Shown here piece by piece: positions 13,080-22,368 of a stretch of DNA of 64,000 nt (the stretch's first letter is position 1; every line of letters starts with the position of its first letter). The position numbers were made by a program, and so were the translations under genes. Below the pieces are notes generated by a model that was not told the origin of the DNA, did not search any database, and was given only the letters and a program-made list of their open reading frames with translations. The stretch is from the NCBI GenBank assembly GCA_008477525.1, contig SPDT01000001.1, positions 2,294,001 through 2,358,000 on the forward strand, written 5' to 3'. The DNA is from Hypomyces perniciosus (Eukaryota > Ascomycota > Sordariomycetes > Hypocreales > Hypocreaceae).

Positions 13080-14300
13080 CTTTAAAGGAAATAACCTATA
13101 AAAAAGGCTAATAAATACCTTTTAATATATAAGATTAAAATGTATACTTTAAATACTGCTTTTAAAGATAATAAGCCTAGTATATATTTAATAATTACTA
13201 GGCTTTTTAGTTTAATATTATATTAACTGCTATTTAATTAATAGAAGTTAATAAGTAATAAATTAAAAAGCGCGGAAATAGTATTTATTATTTTTAATAT
13301 AGTAATAGACTATAAATCTTTTTTTTAGAAAAGTATAGCTTTTAATAAATTAACTGTTTACTAAAAGGACTTAGCGAAACTGCTAAAAGACTAAAAAAAG
13401 CTTATAAAATACCTATTTAAAGATAGGTTTAAGTAAACTATATATAATAAGATTAACTTTTTGCATATAAAAGGGACCTAGTAAAAGATACTATACTTAA
13501 AGGCAATAAAAAAGCTATTATTAATATATTAAGTTTTTATTTATAAGTTTAATTAAAATAAAAATCTAGAATACTATAAAGTTTATTTTATAGTCTATAG
13601 GGATTTATAAAAGTGCTTTACTATAAAGAGTATATATATAGCTATATTAATAGTATATTCTTTTTATATATTTATTGCTTTTACAGTAAGATTTAACTTT
13701 AAATTAAAGCAGTATAATATTAAGAATGCTTTTTTTAATACTTTAAGGGATAAAAACTTAAAACTAGTTATATATAAGCTCTTCAAGGGTTTTAAGCAGT
13801 TAAATATTTATTTAAAGCTTATAAAAGCCTTATATAGCTTAAAGGACTTATTAAAGCTATAGTTTAATAAACTATTTTTAACCTTAAAGCAATAAAGGTT
13901 AATCTTAAGCTTTAAAAAGCCTTATCTTTTTTATAATAAAGCTTAAAAGATTTTTATTATATTTTATATAAATAATATTTTAATTATATATTATTATAAC
14001 AATAAAGCTTTTTATATTAAGCTATTAAATGCTTTAAAAGTAAAGTATAAGCTTTATAGTAAAGGAGATATATAGTAGTTTTTAAAGATTAAGATTACTT
14101 ATAATTATATAAAGTATAAGATATACCTTTTTTATAAAACCTATTTTAAAAGAATTGTAAAATAATTTAAGCTTAATAAAGGAATATAGCTTTTTATAAT
14201 TTTAATACTTATTATAAAGCTCTAGAAAAGTATATTGCAAGCTTTAAAAGTAACTATTAAGATATATTAAAAGAAAGTAGGATTAGTACTTTATACAGCT
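13080..14300 (+). pseudogene. Copia-1 reverse transcriptase (RVT_2) remnant
   Basis: The plus-strand frame shows the landmarks of Copia RT. KQYNIKNAFFNTL near 13715-13745 is followed by LYKLFKGFKQLNIYLKLIKA and LYSLKDL near 13770-13855 (the conserved LYGLKQS box). A phenylalanine/tyrosine-rich segment with the expected YVDD position, read as VNN, lies near 13955-13985. Trp codons are read as stop (TAG), as expected of RIP. RNase H should follow to about 15300 but is poorly resolved. Confidence 0.8.
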
Positions 14301-15425
14301 ATTATAATAAGGCCTAATATAGTTTATAGCGCTTTAGCTTTATTATAGTTTTTAATTAACTTTAGTAAAGAGTACTTTAAAGCAGTTAATTAACTAATCT
14401 GCTATTTATATATATAATATTTTTTAGCTTTTTAGTATAAAGGGTAAAAAGAAATATAGGTTTTAACTGCTTTAAATAATACTTCCTTTATTAATAATAT
14501 AAATATTTAGAGATTATTTTAAAGGTATTTTATTATATTTCTTTTAAGCTTTATCTTATAAAATATAATGCGCTAAAGCACTATTAATATATTTATAATA
14601 GACGCTAAACTGTTTGCCTTTACTTAAATAGTAAAGGAGGCTATAGGTTTATATTGCCTTTTTTAAAAGATAAAATTTAAGCTTAGCGTTAATTAGAATA
14701 TTAATTATAATAATTAATTAACTATATATTTTATAATTAAAGAAAGTATATAAATTAATATTTACTTATATTATATTAATATATAAAATATATAGCTTTA
14801 GCAGGAATACTAGAAAAGATTATTTATAGTTTTTTATTTTTTCTATTAACTTTATACCTATTAATAGGCTTATTAAAGCTTTACTATAGCAGCGCTTTAA
14901 GTACTTTAAAGTACTATTAAATTTAGCAGATATATAGTTATTGGAATAGAATATATAAAAATATAGGAAAGTAGTTAATTTTAGCTTATAGGCCGCTAGC
15001 TATAAAGGTATATCCTATTACTGCAATAACTATTCTCTAAAAGCTTTTTAGCCTTTATGCGCTTGCATATAAAGGGCGTTATTATTATTGTCGCTACTGC
15101 TTAAAGCAGCAGCCTCTTTAAAGTAAATTAAGTTCTCCTCTTTTAATAGGTTAAATTAAAGGCATAATACTTTTTTATATTAAGTTACTATTTAATTATA
15201 TAAGCTTATAAGCGTATAAAGAAAAGAGAGTATATTTACCTAGTTATCCTCTTTATTTATAGCTTAAAAGAGTTAATATATAATTAGTGTAAGTATTAAA
15301 CAACTATAGAGTATATAATTAGATAAAGTAATATAGGCAAATTTAAAAGGAGTTTATTAAAAGGTATATTAATAATTACTATTAAAGTAAGCAGTATATT
15401 GCTGAGAGTAGGTAATAGAAATATA

Positions 15426-15980
15426 CTAGGAGAAGTCTTTTTTGCCGGCGATTGCTGATTTTAAATAACCTTTATAAAGAGGGGATAACGGTATAGCAGC
15501 AGGGGCAGCGGCGGGAGTAGTAGGAGGAGTAGTAGCAGCAGTGACAGGGGCAGGGGCTGGGACGGCAGTAGTAAGAGGAGGAGCTGATAAAGATAAGGAT
15601 AAAGCTGCCTTAGCAGCGAGGTATACTTTATGAACAGCAGCTAAGCGCATATTAAGAGCAGCAATAGCCGCAGCACGCCTGGACTGGCCAGGACTAGCTA
15701 GCGCAGGAGCAGGAGCAGGCGCAGGAGCAGCAATAGGCGTGGCCGCTTAGCCAGCCGAGCGACCAACGCCGCGACGAGCCACCTTCGGGGGGCAACTATA
15801 ACCACGCTTCACTAACAAGGTATTCTTCTTCTGCAATTTCGCTGTTAGCTAATAAACACGCAGCGCGAAGGGAATTAGTCGGAAGCGTAATACTTATAGC
15901 GGGGGCTATGTTGCTGTTGATGTTGATGTTGATGTTGTTGTTGATGTTGATGATAATAATGTTGATGACTGAAGAAGAAG
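15426..15980 (-). other. GC-rich Ala/Pro low-complexity block inside Copia-1
   Basis: This block sits between the RT/RNase H region and the 3' LTR and has clearly higher GC than the rest of the interior. On the minus strand an open frame covers 15650-15426 (74 codons, rich in Ala, Pro and Thr). It can be extended upstream through one TAA to a basic stretch (KRGYSCPPKVARRGVGRS, about 15815-15760). On the plus strand a Gly/Ala/Val-rich frame is open over much of the same interval. Upstream on the minus strand a GTTGAT-type triplet repeat (15910-15975) would read as His/Gln runs. It may be a captured host segment, an antisense accessory ORF or simple GC-rich repeat. No domain was recognised. Confidence 0.4.
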
Positions 15981-16271
15981 AGCGAGGAATAAGGGCTAGG
16001 GGGCAGCTAATATACCCATTCTAGCTGTTTAGGACTGATTTACCTGCTTAGGAGCTTTATTGTTCAACTTCCTATTATTACAGAACAATAATAGCTATAG
16101 CGCTTATATTCCTTTTACCTTTATAATAGAATATTAATGCGTATTTACAATAAAAAGCTTTTAACTAAGTAAAAGAGGCTTTAAGAGCGCGGCCAGACAG
16201 TTACAACACTATGGATAGACTAGGATAGCAGTTAATGAGGCACTGGGAATAGCCTTATTAACTGGGGGGTG

Positions 16272-16535
16272 TATTGGGTTAAGTAGGCTGGGGCCCTACT
16301 GCTTGCCAGCGCTAGGGAGCTCTTATCTGCTTTGTCAGCAGATACGAGCTGATATACATATCGCGTAAGCGATGTGTCAGACTATGCAGGCGCTTACAGC
16401 GCCTGCATACAGCTTCTTCTTTATGTTAGCTATGTGTATATATAGCGAGGCCACTACGGCATATTCTCTTTCATAGAATTAAGCTTTGTTTCCTATCTCT
16501 TTATGCTCCATATAGCTGTGCCGCGCTCTGCCACA
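16272..16535 (+). repeat. Copia-1 3' LTR
   Basis: It is 264 bp, starts TATTGGGTTAAG (TG changed to TA) and ends TGCCACA. It repeats the three stem-loops of the 5' LTR at 16325-16343, about 16358-16375 and 16383-16409. The loop of the last hairpin reads TAC instead of GTA. Confidence 0.9.
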
Positions 16536-16734
16536 ATTAATTTACACTTTTTAACTATTTCTTTTTTTTATATTTTATAACTTTTTTTTAAATTATTGAT
16601 AGTTAATAAAATAAATTAATATATATATTTATTAAAATAAAATATTATTAATAAATAAAAAAATAAAAATATATAAAAATATATCTTTAAAAGAGATAAT
16701 AAAATAAATAAAGTAATAAAAAAGTAAAAATTTA

Positions 16735-16905
16735 ATAAAATCTTTTAACTGCTATAATAAAAATAACTTATATTTTTATATAACTTAAAAATCTTATATA
16801 TTAAACTAATAATCCATAAAAAACTTAAAAAAATAAAATACTATTTTTTAAAAAGATTATATAAAAAACTTTAATAAACTTAACTTACCTGCCTAGGTTA
16901 AAAAA
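16735..16905 (+). pseudogene. Chromodomain-like C-terminus of family G pol
   Basis: Just past Copia-1 the plus frame can be read as a RIPed chromodomain tail: a run resembling (K)LxYxIxWKSY near 16765-16800, then FHKKFPNKP-like and LTCLG codons near 16865-16900. Such domains tether chromoviral Gypsy integrases to heterochromatin marks. The identification rests on weak matches through stops and on its position directly before the polypurine tract. Confidence 0.45.
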
Positions 16906-17039
16906 AGCAAGATAATTAATTAGTTAAACCTATAATATAATAGCTGATTATAATAGAATTAATATAATAAAAAAATTAAAATATATATAGTCTTAAAATA
17001 GCTATTTAAAGGTAAATAAAGTTTAAAAAGGGGGGGTAC

Positions 17040-17162
17040 TATTATAGTATTAAACCTGCCTTCTAATAACTTATTAGTATTATATACGTTTTTATATAAT
17101 AACTTAATCCTATAACTTTAAACTATATTTTTATAGCTTCTTGCCTTATTTAAGGCATAACA
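17040..17162 (+). repeat. Family G 3' LTR (end uncertain)
   Basis: A strong polypurine tract (AAAAAGGGGGGGTAC) is followed by TATTATAGTATTAAACC, the same first 15 bases as the family A LTR but then divergent. The RIPed sequence ends at about TAACA (17158-17162), where normal-composition DNA begins. The right boundary is a guess. Confidence 0.5.
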
Positions 17163-17400
17163 AAGATATTACCTTGACCCGCTGTTCTGTGTGCCGTGGT
17201 AATACTGTTGATCTGTAATTGATAGCTGCATCAAGTGCTGTTAGGTAAGATCCCCCTATAGCATTGACATCGACATGCTCATTTATTATAATATCATTTG
17301 CAACAGTAGCTAGATACAATTGCAATGGCTCCAATCGCATTTGAGATCTTTATTGAAATCATAGTCGCTTATAAGGAATTTTACCCGTTGTCCAGATCGC
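17146..17400 (-). pseudogene. Ankyrin-repeat-like gene fragment
   Basis: On the minus strand a frame open at 17340-17146 contains HVDVNAIGGSYLTALDAAI, which resembles fungal ankyrin repeats of the form (A)DVNAQGG-YGNALQAA. A possible splice donor (AAG/GTAATA) follows the codons RVK near 17173. Only one repeat-sized unit is visible and no start, further repeats or 3' end were found. The fragment abuts the RIPed LTR of family G, so it is probably a host gene truncated by the insertion. Ankyrin repeats mediate protein-protein contacts; no more specific role can be given. Confidence 0.5.
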
Positions 17401-17439
17401 TTCAAGGGGGTGATCTCAGTGATCCTTTTCCTTATTGGT

Positions 17440-17506
17440 CGGTCGGTCCGTCATTCCTCCATGGTACGTACCCGGGGTCGTGACTATATGGTCAGGGTCG
17501 TGACAC
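17440..17506 (-). repeat. Fragment resembling the end of the family D LTR
   Basis: The last bases, ATGGTCAGGGTCGTGACA, match the reverse complement of the start of the D LTR at 21855 apart from one extra A, and a related GGGGTCGTGAC lies 16-18 bp upstream. The rest of the D LTR is not evident. It could be a truncated D insertion or chance similarity between related termini. Confidence 0.4.
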
Positions 17507-17637
17507 CGAGGCCTGCAGAGAAGCCTTTTGTAAAGCGATATATTGGCCTGCAAAAATACCCCGCTGCGCTAAAAAAACTATAATAGCTGCTAGTGCGGAA
17601 GAATTTTATAGGGGAGAGTTAAATTAAAACTGTAATA

Positions 17638-17720
17638 CCTGTTGGTGGGTCCTCTGGAAACCAACTAAAAGGAAAAAGGCAAAGTCTTTTTAGTTGGTTT
17701 CCAGAGGACCCACGAACAGG
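17638..17720. repeat. Near-perfect inverted repeat (33-bp arms, 17-bp loop)
   Basis: The left arm, 17638-17670, begins CCTGTTGGTGGGTCC. The right arm, 17688-17720, is its reverse complement with a single mismatch (G versus C at the seventh base). The loop is GGAAAAAGGCAAAGTCT. As RNA this would be a very stable hairpin; as DNA it resembles a small foldback element. It is not RIPed and lies about 520 bp upstream of the SAT4-type gene. Confidence 0.95.
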
Positions 17721-17945
17721 TAGTTAAAGCTACAATAATTAAAGCTGCGTTGATTAGAACGGCATTAACTAAGGTTACGTTGATCCAAATGATATTAATC
17801 TAAGATATGCAATACAGTTTTGATCATTGTAGCTTTAATTAGCGCGACTTCCATTATCGCGCCTTCAGTCGTTACATTTTCAGTTATCCTGACTTCCATT
17901 CTCGCCACTTCGGTTATCGCTACTTCGATTATCGCAGCCTAGATC
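17721..17945. repeat. Degenerate 15-bp tandem array, 15 units
   Basis: Starting directly at the end of the hairpin, the sequence divides into fifteen 15-mers with no insertion or deletion. Best units include ATCGCTACTTCGATT, ATCCTGACTTCCATT and AGCGCGACTTCCATT; earlier units are more diverged (TAATTAAAGCTGCGT, TAACTAAGGTTACGT). On the minus strand part of the array reads as a pentapeptide periodicity with E every fifth residue (IIE-VAITE-VARME-VRITE), but stops bound it at about 43 codons. It is therefore treated as a minisatellite, not a gene. Confidence 0.75.
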
Positions 17946-18237
17946 ACATAATAGATTCCTAAGTAACGGAGAACCTTAACATAGAAGTTACAGGTCAGGT
18001 TAGCTCGCGCAACCTCTTTGGAGCTGACTTGATAGGTCATATTAGGTTAGAATAGCCCCGTGGCGGTCGGATTACATTAAAGGGTGGGAGGGACGGCCTC
18101 TCCATACGGGCTCACATGCAAAGGCATACAGGTTAGGTTCAAAGTGGACGCAAAGAGCAATTCGCACAGTACCCCTAGTACTGACTTTTCCTCTGAGAGT
18201 TGAAAAGAAAACCTGGAAAAAAATCTAATGTGGTTTG
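17946..18237 (+). promoter_or_regulatory. Upstream region of the SAT4-type gene
   Basis: About 290 bp of normal-composition, single-copy DNA precede the start codon. There are CT-rich segments (CTTTTCCTCTGAG near 18186) and a purine run just before the ATG, as is common upstream of fungal genes. No clear TATA or CAAT box was identified. This entry describes the interval rather than a proven promoter. Confidence 0.3.
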
Positions 18238-19415
18238 ATGCAGATTTGTGTTCTCACATACCGGAATCTGACCATTATCAATATGTCCGGTCAAGGGGAG
18301 GCATTCATCATTATAGCTGCAACCTCTACTTCTGTGGCTACGGTGATAGTTGTGCTGCGCCTGTATACACGTACTTTCCTCATATCATGCTTTGGTCTCG
18401 ACGATGCTTTAGCGGTCGCAACACTGGTAATTTTCATCTCTCCTAATATCAGTCTACTTATATAGATGGACTATAGGTTTTCTTTTCTCTTCTTTCCTTA
18501 TTCGATATATTAAGCGTTCAACAGGGTGGGGTTGGCCGAGATCCTATGACTTTATCCCCTATAAACTTAGAACTGGGATTTAAGGTAATGTTCCGCCTGC
18601 TTTTGCGGCTATAATAAACTTAATAGGCTGAATATTATCTATAGTGGATATTCTTTCGCGAGTTAATGTTTATCTTTTCGACTTCCTTAGTTAAACTATC
18701 GATCTGCGTCTCTCTCCTGCCATTCTCCTTGGCGCGGGCTATACGAACAATTATCTATATTATAGCTACTGTGGTGTTTCTCTTCTTTATATCTGCTTTC
18801 ATTTTTCTGCTTTTTCAATGCCGCCCTCCATCGGAATTCTGGCGCCAAACAGTCCAAAATCATATACTTCACGGAGCTTGCTTAGATCCTCACATCACCG
18901 TCAGAGTCTTCTGGTCTCACGCGATCACGAACATCGTATTAGATTGGACGCTTGCCATTCTTCCCACAGTCATCGTCTGGAAATTGAATATGTCAATAAA
19001 TAAAAAAATTTATATTGCGTTAGTCCTTGCACCTGGATCAATGTAAGTCTATTGAGAGAAGGAGAAGCGTTTTACTGTTACTCTTTATATTCTTATATAT
19101 ATTGCCTTCTATATGAGTCGCTGATAAGTGCTATATAGCGCCTGCATCGCAACTATACTGAGATTGGTATATGTTAGCCGCCTTGCTGATCTGAATAAGT
19201 TATTTGGGAATCCAGATCTCTTTATATGGGGAAATGTTGAGGTCGGTATGGCGCTTATCGCATCCTCAGTGGCGACACTTAGACCGGTGGTCAGGAAATT
19301 GAACGCCGTGTGCGGCACTCGCCCACGTACGGCATGGGGACGAGATATGGCCTTAAGAGAGATGCCAAGTATGCATATGATTGAATCACAGCCTAGATAT
19401 GACGATCAGTCCTAG
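18238..19415 (+). CDS. Fungal rhodopsin/SAT4-type integral membrane protein
   Basis: Four exons (18238-18426, 18477-18584, 18645-19042, 19139-19415) encode about 323 residues. Introns of 50, 60 and 96 bp are all GT-AG; the second has a CTGA-type branch site. The predicted protein shows the plan of the Fung_rhodopsin/SAT4 (PTH11-like) family: TM1 ending VVLRLYTR, then FGLDDALAV in TM2, GGVGRD after TM2, the KLSI signature of TM3 (STSLVKLSICVSLLPF), an extracellular loop with CRPPSEFW and GACLDP, a TM5 with VLDWTLAILPTVIVWKL, IACIATILRLVYV in TM6, and FIWGNVEVGMALIASSVATLRP in TM7. Family members are plasma-membrane proteins of mostly unknown function, some linked to surface sensing. The start could also be ATG 18283 (MSGQGEAF). 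There is no RIP. The first in-frame stop (19413) may be avoided by a further intron. Confidence 0.8.
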
Positions 19416-19750
19416 ATTCTGAACTAATATAGATTTTGTCGGATAGTGCGGACGAGGTAGAGAGCCCTGTTGATGTTGAAGTTGAAATGAAGAATTGCGA
19501 TATGGAACTCGAGGAGGAGCTAAAGATATGGAGTAGAGGAATGCGATGCGTTCTATATATACTATAAAATAGCTAGCTAGGAAACTATCAGAGATAAAAG
19601 GGCACTAGCCTTTTGAGAATTAGAAAAAGGGAAAAACAGAGCTGGAATTTAGGTGCCTTTTAACTTGTATAGTGAAATAAATATACTAATTATATAATCT
19701 GCTTTACGCGATAGTTATAAGCCTAGATCTGTATTTTTTAATACTGCAGC
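19416..19750 (+). other. 3' flank of the SAT4-type gene, possible extra acidic exon
   Basis: After the stop, an open frame from about 19433 to 19566 encodes an acidic tail (ILSDSADEVESPVDVEVEM and beyond), preceded by CTAATATAG, a plausible branch site and acceptor. No donor in exon 4 joins it in frame: the GTATGC at 19369 gives a stop. It may be an alternative tail, or one broken by mutation. From about 19570 the composition turns AT-rich; 19570-19750 has no gene. Confidence 0.35.
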
Positions 19751-19759
19751 TATAAAAAG

Positions 19760-20520
19760 ATAAATATTCCCCTATTCTTAAACATATTAATATTATTATA
19801 TAAGCCTTTTTATTATCCTTTAAAACCTTTAATATTTTCCTTATATTTATATATAATATATTAATCTTTAAAGTAGCTATAATATTTAAAAAGATTAATA
19901 TTATCTTTACTAGTAAAAAAGATTAAAATAACTAGTTAATTACTATTTAAAATAATCTGTTATTAATACTATAAGAAGCTATCAATTTATTTAATTAAAC
20001 TATATTATTTATAAGTAAACTAATTAAACTTGAAGATTTTAATTTAATTAAAGGAGTTAATAACTATTAAAATTTAAATCCTATTAACTAATTAGCCTAT
20101 AATTAATTGATTATTATATAAAAAGAATTAAATAAAAAATATAAAAAATAAACCTATAATATAAATAAAGTATATACTTTATTTATAAGTATATTTCATT
20201 AATATAGTAATATTAACTTTAAAGGAAAAATCCCTTTATTTAATAAATTAATTATCTTTAAAGTTACTATAAATTAAAAGAGGGGTTTTTATTAAATAAA
20301 ATAGTTTTATAATATTAAATAATTTTATAATCCTATAGAGGAAATAAAAACTTTACTAGTTAATTAAAAAACTAAAAGATAATAGTAAATTAAAAAGTTA
20401 AGTATAATCTTTTTAAGCTTTAAAGACGTTAATAATTATTTGATTTTTTAAATCTATTAAAATCTATTTATTAAATTAAAGGAATCTAAGGATAGATTAT
20501 GTTTTTAAGGAGGCAGTATT
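19760..20520 (+). mobile_element. RIPed element body, probably the 3' end of an autonomous E element
   Basis: Heavily RIPed sequence with no open frame. It ends in AAGGAGGCAGTATT directly before the 77-bp E LTR. That resembles the purine tract before the LTR of the 1523-2877 element (AAAGAGGCGGCATT), which suggests this is the pol/3' region of an E-type retroelement. No protein domain was recognised, and its left boundary is unclear. Confidence 0.4.
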
Positions 20521-20597
20521 TAATATATATAAAAGGTATATTATCCTTTTCCTTCCTTCCTTCCTTTCTTCCCTCTTTATCTGTATTTTATATATTA
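20521..20597 (+). repeat. E-family LTR, 77 bp
   Basis: It starts TAATATATA, has a CCTTCC-rich centre and ends TATATTA. Its length equals both LTRs of the nested element at 1523-2877, of which it is the reverse complement. No 5-bp duplication matches across it (GTATT versus AAAAT), which agrees with its being the 3' LTR of a longer element rather than a solo LTR. Confidence 0.75.
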
Positions 20598-21639
20598 AAA
20601 ATCTATTTTTATATTATTAAAAAAGCTTATAATTTTCTTTAAGTAGCTTAAAACTATATATATAAACTATTATTAAGTTGCTTTAACCTTTATAGCACTT
20701 AAATAAACCTTAATCTTATTCTTTTTATTAAAAAGCTATTATTTAATCTTTTAATTAATTAAAGTTATTAATTATTTTATTTGTATTAGTAATATTTAAA
20801 GAATTACTTTAAGGCTTTTATCAATAATGCCTATAGTTATTATATAAATATAATATACTTTATATTACTATACTGCTAATCCTTAGTTTAGCTTTATAAA
20901 AACCTATAAGTTTTCTTTAATACTAATTAAAGGGATTATTATTTAATATACTCTAAAAGCTATAGCAGTATATATTTAAAGGCGCATTTAATTTAATATA
21001 TTAAATAAAAGCCTAGTATATAGTTTACTAATATAAAGGTTTTAAATAGCTTTAAGCTATAATTTAATAGTAATATTTTTATTATTATAATAGTTAATAA
21101 AGCTTTAAATTATTTAAATAGTAATATTATATTTTTTATTTATTAAAAATTCAATTATAATATTATTTAATACTTTATAGACTATATAAAAAATAACTAT
21201 ATAGTCTTTAAATAAAGCTTAACTATTAACTTTAATACTTTTTAAAGCTTTAAAAGTATTAATTTTAATATTTAATTATATAAAGGATAATAATAGAAAG
21301 CTTAAAGGAATAAATACTATAAAGTTATAGTTACTATAACTATTAATATTAAGCTTTAAGTTTAAAAGAGTTTTAATATATTAGCCTTCCTTTAGCTTTA
21401 TATTAAACTTAATAGTAATAGTATTAATTTAAATTCTATTTTTACCCTTATAAAGATAATATTTTTTACTTTCTGCTATAGCTTTTTAGGCATATATATT
21501 CTTAAATTAAAAGAACTGCTACTTATAGGCTTTAAGGCTATTATAAGTAACGGTTTAGTATATTATTAATATATTAATAGTATTATATATAAAATTATTA
21601 ATATAAAGTATTAAGACTTAATATTATAAAAGGGAAGTT
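20598..21639. other. RIPed repeat remnant, unidentified
   Basis: About 1 kb of strongly AT-biased sequence with the same stop-dense texture as the retroelement bodies. I see no RT, integrase or LTR landmark and no credible gene on either strand. Confidence 0.5.
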
Positions 21640-22368
21640 ATATTATTTATAATACTTATTATAAGTATTATATTAAGTTTTGGGTAAGCGGGGTAATTGG
21701 TTTTAGTTTAATTACTATTATCAAAAATAAAAGAGAATTTCTAATTGATATATAATGGGCTCAAAGGAGTAGATAGGTGATAATGGAGGAAGGAAACGAA
21801 AGGAAAGAGAAGGATATGCTTTTATACGTATTACTAATTTATACTAAAGTTCCTTGTCACGACCCGACCATGTCAAAGACCAGGTCACGGGGACACAAGA
21901 GAATATCGGTTGCACCGACCAATCACCAGGGAGCGATCACCACGCTAAAAGTAATCACTCAAACGCTCACTACACCAAGACGTATAATCACTTACTCGAT
22001 CACCGCACTATCGCAGTAATCGCAGCAACGCTCACTGGAACATCAGTAATCACACATAGATTTCCTTTATATATATACAACTGGCTTGTCACTCGTTTAG
22101 TATAGTTACTTAGACAATCACTAACAATTGCATTCACCAAAACCGCCTATTCTACAGAATCGTAACTACATTACCTTACTCAGTATTCATCCCTAACCTC
22201 TCTATCAACATAAACCCACAAACCTCGGTTTATCCCTTAAGAATCAACCCGGATCGTCACATTCCTTTAAAGATTAGTTTTAGTATTAGGCCTATTTTTA
22301 AGTTTAGTTAAAATAAAAGGTTATTTAATTATATTAAAATCCTTACTTTTTAACCCTCCTTTTTAATA
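21640..22368 (-). repeat. Family C LTR fragment, split by the D solo LTR
   Basis: 21640-21849 plus 22267-22368 align to the last part of the C LTR (compare 59590-59805), from the segment GGGTAAGCGGGG to the terminal CCCTCCTTTTTAATA. The first half of the LTR is missing at the left edge. Removing the D LTR and one TTCCT copy brings most of it back into register. A short stretch at 21760-21830 fits less well and may hold another small insertion. Confidence 0.65.
21855..22261 (-). repeat. Solo LTR of family D (407 bp), TSD TTCCT, not RIPed
   Basis: The segment begins TGTCACGACCC and ends GGATCGTCACA, with TTCCT on both sides (21850-21854, 22262-22266). It has normal composition while its surroundings are RIPed, so it is recent or escaped RIP. 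On the minus strand a TATATATAAAGG box (22080-22060 region) fits an LTR promoter, which suggests minus orientation. Its first half has alternating GATCAC/AATCAC/GCTCAC motifs spaced 12 and 18-21 bp apart (about 21935-22060), a degenerate repeat of roughly 30 bp. Two overlapping open frames (21777-22019, 21854-22105) fall in this repeat and are not considered genes. Confidence 0.85.

Larger units (their letters stand above)
9398..16535 (+). mobile_element. Complete Ty1/Copia element (Copia-1), TSD ATTAA
   Basis: A 7138-bp element has 264-bp LTRs at 9398-9661 and 16272-16535 and exact ATTAA duplications (9393-9397, 16536-16540). The 5' LTR ends CTACA and is followed by GTTATAAGCCC, the putative primer-binding site. 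The 3' LTR is preceded by the polypurine tract CTGGGGGGTG. The interior codes on the plus strand in Copia order: pre-integrase zinc region, integrase, then RT (RVT_2 type). Frames are broken by RIP stops, while the LTRs and a block at 15430-15950 keep normal GC. It lies inside family G. The two LTRs differ at scattered mostly RIP-type sites, so it is not very recent. Confidence 0.95.
3425..17162 (+). mobile_element. Family G Ty3/Gypsy element, heavily RIPed, interrupted
   Basis: Three pieces (3425-4202, 4783-9397, 16541-17162) read as one Gypsy element once the solo C LTR and Copia-1 are removed. Reverse transcriptase is recognisable at 6950-7300, and a chromodomain-like segment and an LTR start at the 3' end (see separate entries). 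The order is gag (not resolved), RT, RNase H/integrase (inferred between about 7500 and 9390), chromodomain, LTR. Every frame is dense in stops and the base composition is extreme, so this is a dead relic. Its left boundary against A0 is uncertain and no 5' LTR was found. Confidence 0.65.

Noticed and set aside
18228..18446. Alternative 72-codon frame at the start of the SAT4-type gene
   Set aside because: Out of phase with the exon that encodes the conserved LRLYTR and GLDDAL motifs.
19109..19318. 69-codon minus-strand frame over exon 4 of the SAT4-type gene
   Set aside because: Shadow of the plus-strand exon, which has clear family motifs.
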